From NCBI GenBank assembly GCA_964606325.1, contig CAZSGE010000005.1, positions 65,324 to 129,323 on the forward strand: a DNA stretch of 64,000 bases, in the 5' to 3' direction. A program made the position numbers and the translations under genes. Shown one piece after another: positions 44,136-52,321 of this stretch. The stretch is from Berkiella sp964606325. GTDB taxonomy: Bacteria; Pseudomonadota; Gammaproteobacteria; Berkiellales; Berkiellaceae. Each line of letters starts with the position of its first letter. The stretch's first letter is position 1. A model generated the notes under the pieces. That model searched no databases and was not told the origin of the DNA. It worked only from the letters and a program-made list of their open reading frames with translations.

Positions 44136-45779
44136 ATGGGCACCACCTCTATGTTTAATCATTACTGGGACTATTTTCTCGATTCATATCAAAGAAGCAT
44201 TCTCTTCTATGATACGCTTCGTCAAAGAGCAAACAATATGTTGGAACATGAACAGGAAGGATTACCTCCACTATTAAATTTTGACTATGAAACAATTATC
44301 GATGCGCGTAGCTTTAATTCCCCTGCAAACTATGCATTGCTTAAAATTACAGCTGTAGGGAATGAATGCTTAGAAGATTGTTTAGATAAAAAGAAACCAC
44401 CGATCATTATTGTTGATCCTCGCGCAGGCCATGGTCCCGGGATTGGTGGCTTTAAGCGGGAATCTGAAGTCGGTATTGCCATGCATGAAGGTCATCCTGT
44501 TTACTTCGCCTCATTCTTTCCTGAGCCTTGTCCAAATCAAGATATTTCCGATGTGCTACATGCTTTACGCAAATTTATCGATGAAATTTCAAAACTTCAT
44601 AACGGCGCAAAGCCAATACTCTACGGTAATTGTCAAGCAGGGTGGTTAATAGTACTGCTGTGTGCAGATTGTGTGGGCTTGGTTGGGCCAGCTGTTCTTA
44701 ATGGTTCTCCTCTTTCCTATTGGGCAGGTGAAGATAATATTAACCCTATGCGATTAACAGGGGGGTTATTAGGTGGAAGCTGGATGGCACAATCGTTGTC
44801 TGATATAAGCAATGGCATTTTCGATGGCGCCTGGTTAGTACAAAATTTTGAAAATCTCAACCCAGCCAATACTCTTTGGGAGAAAAACTACAAATTATTT
44901 TCTGAAATTGATACTGAAAGCGAACGTTATCTAGAGTTTGAGCGTTGGTGGAATGGATATTATCAATTCAGTGAACAAGAAATTCTTTCAACCATTGAAA
45001 ATCTTTTTATTGGCAATAAGCTGGAAAAGGGGGGGGTTCGGATTTGTGAAGGATGTTATGCAGATATCAAACGCATTCACAACCCTATTTTGGTCTTTGC
45101 ATCAAGCGGCGATAATATCGCGCCACCGCATCAAGCACTTAATTGGATCCCAACTGTTTATCAAACAACATCTGAGCTCAAAAAACATAAACAGCGCATT
45201 GTTTATCTTTTGAATACCCATTTAGGTCATCTTGGCTTATTTGTTTCAGCAAACGTTGTTCGATTTGAACATCGTGCAATTCTTGAAAGTGTTGAAGACT
45301 TAGAAAAATTACCCCCTGGACTCTATGAAATGAAAATATCTAATCCAACAGGCAACCCTGATTGCCATAAACCAGCATATACGGTCACATTTGAAGAAAG
45401 ACAAGTAGAAGATATTCACTATCAGTATCAGGCTGAGCCTTTTGAAAGCGTAGAAAAGGTCTCTGTGTTAAATAATCAGCTTTATCAACTTTATGTTCAA
45501 CCTTGGATATTTCCATTAAATCCACATTTACTAAAATGGCTTCACCCCATGCGTTTAAGTAAATATATCTATTCGGAAAAAATTAATCCATTGATGTCAA
45601 TGATCCCATTCATTGCGGATGGAATTAAAAAGAATCGTCAATCTGTCGATAAAGAAAATTCATTTAAAAAAATTGAAAACCAGTATAATGAACTAATATC
45701 TGAAAATTTAGACTCATATAAAGTAATTCGCGATCAAAATCTTTCTCTACTCTTTAATTATATTTACAGTTCACCTTGA
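44136..45779 (+). CDS. DUF3141 protein, PHA-synthase-like alpha/beta hydrolase
   Basis: 547-aa protein of the DUF3141 family, related to PHA synthases. The N-terminus SYQRSILFYDTLRQRANNML is diagnostic. The core holds a nucleophile elbow with Cys (LYGNCQAGWL), Asp in SSGDNIAPPHQALNW and His in THLGHLGLFVS, giving a Cys-Asp-His triad as in PhaC. Members I know are often longer (about 700-800 aa), so this one may lack part of the C-terminus. ATG 44136 or ATG 44151 are both possible starts. A role in polyester or acyl-CoA metabolism is inferred. Confidence 0.85.
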   Translation: MGTTSMFNHYWDYFLDSYQRSILFYDTLRQRANNMLEHEQEGLPPLLNFDYETIIDARSFNSPANYALLKITAVGNECLEDCLDKKKPPIIIVDPRAGHGPGIGGFKRESEVGIAMHEGHPVYFASFFPEPCPNQDISDVLHALRKFIDEISKLHNGAKPILYGNCQAGWLIVLLCADCVGLVGPAVLNGSPLSYWAGEDNINPMRLTGGLLGGSWMAQSLSDISNGIFDGAWLVQNFENLNPANTLWEKNYKLFSEIDTESERYLEFERWWNGYYQFSEQEILSTIENLFIGNKLEKGGVRICEGCYADIKRIHNPILVFASSGDNIAPPHQALNWIPTVYQTTSELKKHKQRIVYLLNTHLGHLGLFVSANVVRFEHRAILESVEDLEKLPPGLYEMKISNPTGNPDCHKPAYTVTFEERQVEDIHYQYQAEPFESVEKVSVLNNQLYQLYVQPWIFPLNPHLLKWLHPMRLSKYIYSEKINPLMSMIPFIADGIKKNRQSVDKENSFKKIENQYNELISENLDSYKVIRDQNLSLLFNYIYSSP

Positions 45780-45941
45780 TTTAAGAAAACAAGCAATGAA
45801 AATTTTGGTACATTATTCATGATGCTATTATTTTTTTAATGATTTTATAATAACTACCCCAAAAATAATAACGGCTAAAAGACCTAGTTCGACCTATATG
45901 TTCCATGTTATATTACCTCAAGAATGAATCTAAAATAAATC

Positions 45942-47342
45942 TCATTCATGCTTATGGGAATGGGGTTTTCTTACTTTAAGTTCTACATTATCTTGCTTTT
46001 CAGTTTTGGTATGTGCTCGATGGGGCTCAGTCATATTTCCTGTCCATTCATAAGCCACGGTACCCTTGGGATATTGATACCATCCAGGATCTTTGTAATC
46101 GCCGGACCTTTGATTTTCACGGATTTTTACAACCGTGAACATACCTCCCATTTCTATAGGTCCAAATTGACCAGAGCCTGTCATCATAGGCAATGTATTT
46201 TTAGGTAAAGTCATTTGCATTTCACCCATGCTGGCCATACCATTTTCACCCATCGACATATAATCGGGGATTAATTTGCTTATTTTATCAGTCGCCCCTT
46301 TGGTATCGACACCAATCATGGTTGGTACATCATGTCCCATGGCATTCATCGTATGATGCGATTTATGGCAGTGAAAAGCCCAATCACCTGGCAAGGTTGC
46401 ATCAAATTCAATGGCTCGCATCTGACCCACAGCAATATCCGTTGTTACTTCTGGCCAACGTGCCTCTGGTTTAATCCAGCCCCCATCTGTTCCTGCGACA
46501 ACAAACTCCATACCATGAAGGTGGATAGGGTGGTTGGTCATTGTGAGATTACCAACCCGTATCCGTACCTTGTCCCCTTGCCTACAAACTAAGGGATCTA
46601 TCCCGGGAAATACGCGACTATTAAACGCCCATAAATTGAAATCTAACATGGTATTCACTTTAGGAGTATAACTGCCCGGATCGATATCATAAGACGCAAG
46701 TAAAAAGCAGAAATCACGATCAACCTTCATAAAATTAGGATCTTTGGGGTGTGTTACCCAAAACCCCATCATTCCCATCGCCATCTGAACCATTTCATCT
46801 GCATGAGGATGGTACATAAATGTACCACTTCTTCTCGCTTCAAATTCATAGACAAATGTTTTACCGGGCTTAATCTGTGGTTGATTAAGGCCGCCTACTC
46901 CGTCCATGCCATTGGGTAAAGGTTGGCCATGCCAATGAATTGTTGTATGCTCAGGTAGTCTATTAGTAACAAAAATACGCACTTTATCCCCTTCAACCAC
47001 TTCGATTGTGGGACCTGGAGATTGACCATTATAACCCCATAAATGCGCTTTCATACCAGGAGCAAACTCTCGCACCACAGGCTCAGCCACCAAATGAAAC
47101 TCTGTCCTGCCATTGTTCATGCGCCAAGGTAATGACCACCCATTTAAAGTCACAACTGGGTTAAAAGGGCGGCCTGTTTCTGGAGAAGGCGGAGGTTGAG
47201 TCTTAGGGTTATTTACAGTCACTATCTCTGGCAAAGCAGCTAAAGCAACTTTACTTATTGAAGAGGCAGCAAAAGCCACACCTAATCCAACTGCCCCACT
47301 TGCCGCCCCTCTTATAAAATTACGTCTACTTCTAGAAACCAT
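45942..47342 (-). CDS. Multicopper oxidase, CopA/CueO-like, Tat-exported
   Basis: 466-aa laccase-type cuprous oxidase. Twin-arginine signal SRRNFIRGAASG at the start. Copper sites: TIHWHGQPLPNGMDG, FMYHPHADEMVQM, NHPIHLHGMEFV and the type 1/3 cluster WAFHCHKSHHTMNAMGH. A Met-rich segment (MGENGMASMGEMQM) may take up Cu(I). It oxidises Cu(I) to the less toxic Cu(II) in the periplasm. It is last in an operon with a TolC-like lipoprotein 10 nt upstream. Confidence 0.95.
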   Translation of the reverse strand: MVSRSRRNFIRGAASGAVGLGVAFAASSISKVALAALPEIVTVNNPKTQPPPSPETGRPFNPVVTLNGWSLPWRMNNGRTEFHLVAEPVVREFAPGMKAHLWGYNGQSPGPTIEVVEGDKVRIFVTNRLPEHTTIHWHGQPLPNGMDGVGGLNQPQIKPGKTFVYEFEARRSGTFMYHPHADEMVQMAMGMMGFWVTHPKDPNFMKVDRDFCFLLASYDIDPGSYTPKVNTMLDFNLWAFNSRVFPGIDPLVCRQGDKVRIRVGNLTMTNHPIHLHGMEFVVAGTDGGWIKPEARWPEVTTDIAVGQMRAIEFDATLPGDWAFHCHKSHHTMNAMGHDVPTMIGVDTKGATDKISKLIPDYMSMGENGMASMGEMQMTLPKNTLPMMTGSGQFGPIEMGGMFTVVKIRENQRSGDYKDPGWYQYPKGTVAYEWTGNMTEPHRAHTKTEKQDNVELKVRKPHSHKHE

Positions 47343-47352
47343 TTCCTTAACC

Positions 47353-48744
47353 TTAATTTGTCATATGGGGAGATTTCACCATGAGTGCAGTTTGCAAGTC
47401 GGTCTCTGCTAGCCAATAATCTCGCAACGATTGAATGTAAGCATTAACACTCATTATCTGCTCACGTTCATCTGCTAACAATTCAAAAGTGCTTATTAGC
47501 ATACCATTGTAACGCAATAAACTTTCATCCAATATGAGTTTTCGTAATGAAATGACTTCATCACGGTAAAACTTCGCTTTGTCATAATTTATGCGATAAA
47601 CTTGATAGGCTTCTCGCACTTCTGAGCGGGCATTAATAGCAATTTCCCGTAAATGCCAAACGGCTTGCATGTAAATATTTTGCGCTTTTGCTACTTTTGC
47701 ATCTCCCCAGTCAAATAAGGGGATTTCTAAACTTATCTCATACCCTGTTTGATGAGGTTCGTCATCAGAGCTATTACGCACATATCCCAAATCAAAGACA
47801 TCAATAAAGCGAGTTGCTTTGGTCAATCCTAATGCTTTGCATTTGATTTCAATTTCTCGCCTCATCGCTTGAACATCCAGACGAGAGATCAGAGCTTGTT
47901 TTTCGAGTTCATGTGGGGCTGTAGTCGATGGCGGCAATTCTGGTAACCGTTCTGGTAACTTATAATGGATTTGTTCACCCCACAGACCCATTAACCGTGT
48001 TAAGTGCTCACGTTCCTGTATCGCAATCAATTTAGCGTCGGTAAGTTCTGACATAACCTCAGCGTAAAATGCTTGTTCCCTCGCTTGTTGTAATCGATTC
48101 CAATTACCTACCTCTGCCATACGTAATGCCAATTGTGCGCTTGCTTGTGATGCATCTTTAATTTTTTCTAAATATTGAACCATTTGCTCTGCAGCTATTG
48201 TAGCGAAATAAGCTTTCCTGGTTTTTGCAGCGATTTCTAATATATCCATGGCAGCTTGTAGTTTGGCTTGTTGAAACCTTTGTCTTTCAATCTCTGTGCG
48301 TAATGGCATGGTCAAAAGACTCATCACATCAAATAAAATTGTGCGCTCGATATCATATTCCCCACTCACCGGCTTCAATTTTACATAAGAAATGCTCGGA
48401 TTGCGTACTCTGCCTGCTTGGACTAAGTCTGCCTCCGCAATGCCTAAATCCGTTAGTGCTTTTTGTAATGCTGGATTGTTCATTAATGCAACACTGACCG
48501 TATCATCCGCTGATAAGGCTTGCGCTAGAATAGATTGGACGGTTTGTTGTTGTTCAGCTCTTTGTGCATCTGAACGTAACCAAACGGGCTGTTGGTGAAC
48601 GCGATTGCGGACAAGGGCGCTAACTTCTGTGAATCCGCCATCTTTTGAAAAAGTGCTACAACCGCTAAGAAATAAATAATTTAATATAATTAAAAGAGAT
48701 AAAATTTTATAGTGTTTATTAAAGATTTCGATGGCCATACTCAT
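47353..48744 (-). CDS. TolC-family outer-membrane lipoprotein of the copper operon
   Basis: 463-aa outer-membrane factor. Lipobox LFLSGC (Cys about residue 29). TolC hairpins: ALMNNPALQKALTDLGIAEA in the first, LEIPLFDWGDAKVAKAQNIY in the second, the latter being typical of copper-operon OEPs found next to multicopper oxidases. Its start overlaps the upstream His/Met-rich gene by 4 nt. No RND genes lie in this operon, so it may pair with the nearby cus system or act alone. Confidence 0.9.
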   Translation of the reverse strand: MSMAIEIFNKHYKILSLLIILNYLFLSGCSTFSKDGGFTEVSALVRNRVHQQPVWLRSDAQRAEQQQTVQSILAQALSADDTVSVALMNNPALQKALTDLGIAEADLVQAGRVRNPSISYVKLKPVSGEYDIERTILFDVMSLLTMPLRTEIERQRFQQAKLQAAMDILEIAAKTRKAYFATIAAEQMVQYLEKIKDASQASAQLALRMAEVGNWNRLQQAREQAFYAEVMSELTDAKLIAIQEREHLTRLMGLWGEQIHYKLPERLPELPPSTTAPHELEKQALISRLDVQAMRREIEIKCKALGLTKATRFIDVFDLGYVRNSSDDEPHQTGYEISLEIPLFDWGDAKVAKAQNIYMQAVWHLREIAINARSEVREAYQVYRINYDKAKFYRDEVISLRKLILDESLLRYNGMLISTFELLADEREQIMSVNAYIQSLRDYWLAETDLQTALMVKSPHMTN

Positions 48745-49070
48745 TTACTCTCTTTCATCTGATGATTTGAATGCTGAGTGCCTTCCTTCATATCAGATGA
48801 AGAACCTTCCATTGGCATATTCATATGCTGCATGTGATACATGTGATGCATGGGTTGATTTTTCACAGACTCATTTGCTTTAATCCATGACTGGAGTTTT
48901 ATGGCACCCTGGGGTTTATAATCCTGGTATGGAGAATGATAAACAATTGCAGGAACACAAGCATTCGGATCATCAGGTTGAGCAAATCCAATGATTTTCT
49001 CATCCGTAGCATAGATGGACTCACATACCATCAACATTAAAACAATATAAATATCTTTCATTTTCATCAT
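48741..49070 (-). CDS. Small secreted His/Met-rich protein of the copper operon
   Basis: 109-aa periplasmic protein with signal peptide ending IYA (about residue 21). The middle has a Cys (DDPNACVPAIVYHSPYQDYK), and the C-terminal 40 residues are packed with copper-ligand residues (QPMHHMYHMQHMNMPM, HSNHQM). Probably binds periplasmic copper. It starts immediately after the DUF2231 stop and overlaps the TolC gene. I recognise no named family. Confidence 0.75.
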   Translation of the reverse strand: MMKMKDIYIVLMLMVCESIYATDEKIIGFAQPDDPNACVPAIVYHSPYQDYKPQGAIKLQSWIKANESVKNQPMHHMYHMQHMNMPMEGSSSDMKEGTQHSNHQMKESK

Positions 49071-49595
49071 TCAAAGGCTTGTGTTTGGCTGAAAAATATT
49101 TTCATGTTGCTGCTCTTTTTCACTCTTTTGCATCAACTCTCTTAATTCAGGAGTGGATTTAACTGCTAAACCATAGTGGTAAACAAGTTCTCCCCCTTTA
49201 TATGCAGTGACACCTACCATACTAACTAAGGCTAATAGTCCTATGGTTAGAGAAGTATGATGGATTTGGTGACGAATATATCCTCTTAGTGCAAATACTG
49301 AACATAGGAATAAAACGAATGCGGTGCCTAATGCCCAATTTCTGTGGTCTGTCATAGGCATATGGACCAACATATCGTGTTTTACCGAATTAAACTGGAG
49401 AAAACCAAATAGAATAGTTAACAAACTAGCAAAAAAACAAAAGAACAGCATCCACACAGCTGAAATGCTTAAATCATTTTTTAAATTTCCTTGAGGCAAA
49501 ATATAGCCAAGCACATAAGCACCAAACGATGTAAAACTTAATGCGACAGTAAAATGAACAAAGATAGGATGAAGAGGAAAGGGAATGTCAAACAT
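49071..49595 (-). CDS. DUF2231 membrane protein
   Basis: 174-aa protein with four membrane helices and the DUF2231 opening FPLHPIFVHFTVALSFTSFG; conserved His in LHPIFVHF may bind heme or metal. A charged tail (LRELMQKSEKEQQHENIF) follows. Family members appear in copper and cytochrome gene clusters; biochemical role unknown. Second gene of the operon. Confidence 0.87.
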   Translation of the reverse strand: MFDIPFPLHPIFVHFTVALSFTSFGAYVLGYILPQGNLKNDLSISAVWMLFFCFFASLLTILFGFLQFNSVKHDMLVHMPMTDHRNWALGTAFVLFLCSVFALRGYIRHQIHHTSLTIGLLALVSMVGVTAYKGGELVYHYGLAVKSTPELRELMQKSEKEQQHENIFQPNTSL

Positions 49596-49604
49596 GCTTT
49601 TTTC

Positions 49605-49952
49605 TCATTTACCTGTGTGGTTCATTGCAATGTATTTGCCGTCTAATGTCAGAAAGACAAACAATACTTTATTGTTATCTGTTATTTTGGGATTACTATA
49701 TTTTATGACCCATTGCCCCTCACCTGTCTCAGTCGTTTTTGCTTCTTCCATTTTTGCCTCTTTCCAAGAAGAATCTAAACTTTTTTGATCAATTGCCTTT
49801 GCAATTACTTTATTAGCTTTTTCAATAGCTTCATTTTTATCAACAGGATGAGGATGACCTTCATGAGAAACCGCTTTAAAGGAAAAACATGATAGAAAAA
49901 TGGTAAAAAAGAATATGGTAACATAGGAGCTTTTATAAAAGTTTGATTTCAT
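49605..49952 (-). CDS. DUF6488-like small periplasmic protein
   Basis: 115-aa secreted protein. Signal region SYVTIFFFTIFLSCFSFKAVS followed by the motif SHEGHPHP, which could bind metal, then a mixed alpha/beta domain (WVIKYSNPKITDNNKVLFVF, LTLDGKYIAMNHTGK) similar to DUF6488/PepSY-like proteins of copper and silver clusters. First gene of the minus-strand copper operon, 9 nt ahead of the DUF2231 gene. Confidence 0.75.
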   Translation of the reverse strand: MKSNFYKSSYVTIFFFTIFLSCFSFKAVSHEGHPHPVDKNEAIEKANKVIAKAIDQKSLDSSWKEAKMEEAKTTETGEGQWVIKYSNPKITDNNKVLFVFLTLDGKYIAMNHTGK

Positions 49953-50165
49953 ACAAATTCCTTTAAAAATAATTATTCCATTTTGAGACTATATCGTTAA
50001 TTTAAGAGTAAATCTTCTTTCAGTAACTACAATTTTGAGAAAGAATGAAATCTACTTAACCCACTGGCTATACTATCTAGCAAAATGACTTCTACATGAA
50101 TTTTAAGTTGATATTGGTGGTTATAACTCGTTTGACTTGATGTAAATTCACGAGAATTTGGAGTT

Positions 50166-50258
50166 ATGACAAGAGCGTTAAGTTTAAAAGAAATTGGCAC
50201 AGTGGTAGGCACAGCAGGTGCTGCTATTCATGACGTTCTAAGATACTACGATCTCTGA
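50166..50258 (+). pseudogene. Truncated MerR-family regulator remnant
   Basis: A 30-codon frame reads TRALSLKEIGTVVGTAGAAI then HDVLRYYDL, then stops. This corresponds to the first helix-turn-helix and the RYY signature of MerR/CueR proteins; the dimerisation helix and metal loop are missing. It is divergent from the copper operon at 45942-49952, the normal place for a CueR-type regulator, so it is probably the relic of one. Confidence 0.5.
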
Positions 50259-50264
50259 AAAAAT

Positions 50265-50300
50265 AATGCTTGCTGCTGATATTTAACAGCAGCAAGCATT
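50265..50300 (-). terminator. Terminator of the Lpg1974-type porin gene
   Basis: Perfect 14-bp stem AATGCTTGCTGCTG/CAGCAGCAAGCATT with an 8-nt loop, followed on the minus strand by ATTTTTT. Confidence 0.8.
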
Positions 50301-50303
50301 CAA

Positions 50304-51302
50304 TTAAAACGCTAGAATAAACTCCACATATGGACCTTGCAAGCTCAAATCGCTCGTTGTGCTAGAAATCGGGAAAATGCCAGAAGTTGCAGGGAAACCA
50401 CCTGTAGTTACTGGGCTTGAAGCAACAGTATCGAGCACATTAAAATACTCAGTGAATTTCCAACCCAATTCAATGTTTAACAAATATATATCTACAAACG
50501 TGGTGTAATCAAATCCTAATTTCATATCAACCATCGGCACTAACCGATGATTGGTGTTTTTAGCATTGGTCTCATGAAGTCCCAAATTAATTTCGTTATC
50601 AAAAAATGTTGAAGAAGCATCGATATCACCAAATAATAATGCTGCCCCTAGGTACCCGACCAAACTAAATTGCGGTGTCATAAAGTAATTGGCACTCAAC
50701 CCCATATTGGGCCCAATACCATTAAATTTACTTTCAAAATTTTCAAATATAACCGTTCCGGATGGATGTGTGATGGTTGTATAAAAATCTTCTTTTACTT
50801 GTGCCCAACGCAAACCGATAAATGGATGCAACACAAGACAAGATTGCACAGGTATAAATTGTCCCCCAACAAGATCGATTTGATCAACATGGGTAGAAAA
50901 ACTGCCCGTCACTGCGCTGCCGAAAATATTTGTTGGATCACCATTGATGATGGGGAAGATAGCATCCGCTGAGGCATCTGAATCCACAGCATCATTACGA
51001 ATATGGCTATATCGAAGTGCAATATCATTAACACCATTTTTAGCGATATAGCCTATTTGCGCTCCCCAACCCCAATCATATTCAGGAGAAAAATTATCCA
51101 CTATCCCTGTAAAGCTATTTTGAGAGATATTGAGTACGCCGCGCGAACCATAATCAAATTCACCATTTGAGGAAGCGTTTTGCAAGTAAAATCCTGTGGC
51201 GCCCACAAAAAATTTATCTGCTAAGTTATTTGAGCTAGGAATTCTTGCCTGCGTACTGTTGGCTACACAAAGCATAGCTAATGCTGCTAGTGTTCGCTTC
51301 AT
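50304..51302 (-). CDS. Lpg1974-family pore-forming outer-membrane protein (Legionella major OMP type)
   Basis: 332-aa beta-barrel. Signal peptide MKRTLAALAMLCVANSTQA; then FFVGATGFYLQNASSNGEFD, YDWGWGAQIGYIAKNGVNDI, PFIGLRWAQVKEDFYTT and a C-terminal aromatic strand ending VEFILAF, as in Legionella Lpg1974/major outer-membrane proteins. These form porins and are often present in many copies in Legionellales. It is monocistronic with a recognisable promoter and terminator. Its family is a main clue to the host lineage. Confidence 0.9.
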   Translation of the reverse strand: MKRTLAALAMLCVANSTQARIPSSNNLADKFFVGATGFYLQNASSNGEFDYGSRGVLNISQNSFTGIVDNFSPEYDWGWGAQIGYIAKNGVNDIALRYSHIRNDAVDSDASADAIFPIINGDPTNIFGSAVTGSFSTHVDQIDLVGGQFIPVQSCLVLHPFIGLRWAQVKEDFYTTITHPSGTVIFENFESKFNGIGPNMGLSANYFMTPQFSLVGYLGAALLFGDIDASSTFFDNEINLGLHETNAKNTNHRLVPMVDMKLGFDYTTFVDIYLLNIELGWKFTEYFNVLDTVASSPVTTGGFPATSGIFPISSTTSDLSLQGPYVEFILAF

Positions 51303-51357
51303 AGGGTGATATCCTTATACCAAGTAAACCATGAAAAAATCCTATAAGATCTCATCG

Positions 51358-51386
51358 ATATTACAGAGGGCAGTATAAATATTCAA
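51358..51386 (-). promoter_or_regulatory. Sigma-70 type promoter of the Lpg1974-type gene
   Basis: On the minus strand: -35 TTGAAT (51386-51381), 17-bp spacer, -10 TAATAT (51363-51358), giving a leader of about 50 nt. Confidence 0.5.
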
Positions 51387-51532
51387 TGCTGGTGGATTAA
51401 CTTTTGTTGTAGGATTTAAACCATTTTAATCGCCGCAAAAAATGAAATTTCTCTCTTTACGCATTTGCGTTATAATTTGCTCTGCCGATTCTTCAGTGTT
51501 AACTAACAAAACTTCCATTTGGAAAATGTAAA

Positions 51533-52264
51533 ATGAAAAATATTCTGCAAAAAACAGCGCTTTTGTCTTTATGCTTGCTCCCTTTTTGTGTTTTGGCTCA
51601 TCCATTTCTCACCGGTGAGGCCTCAACGGTTCCTTACAAAGAGTGGGAATTTGAATTAAATAGCACGCTTGTTTTTGCAAAAAACGGCCCTGATGAACAA
51701 GGGGTGGTCTTTGAAACCAGATATGGTTTGTTGTCGAGAGTCGAGCTATTTTTAGAAATGGGCTATGGACATGTTTCTAAAGATAGACAAAATGAAATCC
51801 CTTCCTTAAATGGCGTGGGTGATTCTGAAGTAGGCTTTAAATATCGTTTTTTAGATGAGTGTGCTATAGGGCCTAAAGTCGCCATTGTGCCTCGCCTCGG
51901 TATCCCCACAGGTAGCAACGATGTAGGCAACAGTAGAGCCTGGTTTGAACTACCTATTTGGCTTGAAAAGAATTGGGGAGATTTTTCCACCTCCGGTGGT
52001 GCAGGAAGGGTTTTTAATGATGCCACCGACGCCAAAAGTTATACTTTTGCAGGTTGGAAAATACGCTATGATATTACCGAAGATCTTAATATGGGTGCCG
52101 AATTTTACTACCAAGGCAAAGACAGTGATGACAATCGTGATGTAAGCATTGTTAATCTGGGTAGTGTTTATAAATTGAATGAAACTTTTAATTTACAGCT
52201 TGGACTTGGACACAGTGTTCATGGTGATGATCAAACGATTGTTTATCTAGGCTTAAGCACTTAA
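51533..52264 (+). CDS. Outer-membrane beta-barrel protein (transporter/MetA-like family)
   Basis: 243-aa outer-membrane protein. Signal peptide MKNILQKTALLSLCLLPFCVLA, then alternating amphipathic strands such as WEFELNSTLVFAKNG, TRYGLLSRVELFLEMGYGHV, VGFKYRFLDECAIGPKVAIV, RLGIPTGS and a final QLGLGHSVHGDDQTIVYLGL. It resembles the 'transporter' barrels of the phenol MetA-pathway family; substrate unknown. A perfect -10 (TATAAT, 51471-51476) lies upstream. Confidence 0.75.
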   Translation: MKNILQKTALLSLCLLPFCVLAHPFLTGEASTVPYKEWEFELNSTLVFAKNGPDEQGVVFETRYGLLSRVELFLEMGYGHVSKDRQNEIPSLNGVGDSEVGFKYRFLDECAIGPKVAIVPRLGIPTGSNDVGNSRAWFELPIWLEKNWGDFSTSGGAGRVFNDATDAKSYTFAGWKIRYDITEDLNMGAEFYYQGKDSDDNRDVSIVNLGSVYKLNETFNLQLGLGHSVHGDDQTIVYLGLST

Positions 52265-52270
52265 CGTAAG

Positions 52271-52286
52271 GGGTGCGTATGCACCC
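52271..52286 (+). terminator. Terminator after the outer-membrane barrel gene
   Basis: GGGTGC-GTAT-GCACCC hairpin followed by TTTATAA; lies between convergent genes. Confidence 0.6.
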
Positions 52287-52321
52287 TTTATAACTTCTTC
52301 CGAATCAATATCATGCGAACA

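Noticed and set aside
45850..45920. Mini-ORF or one-helix peptide on the minus strand after the multicopper oxidase gene
   Set aside because: A 29-codon ATG frame has a GAGG site but a meaningless product, and the frame with a membrane-like sequence (LGLLAVIIFGVVIIKSLKK) has no start codon.
50027..50212. 61-codon minus-strand frame
   Set aside because: It is antisense to the MerR remnant and has no ribosome site or recognisable protein character.
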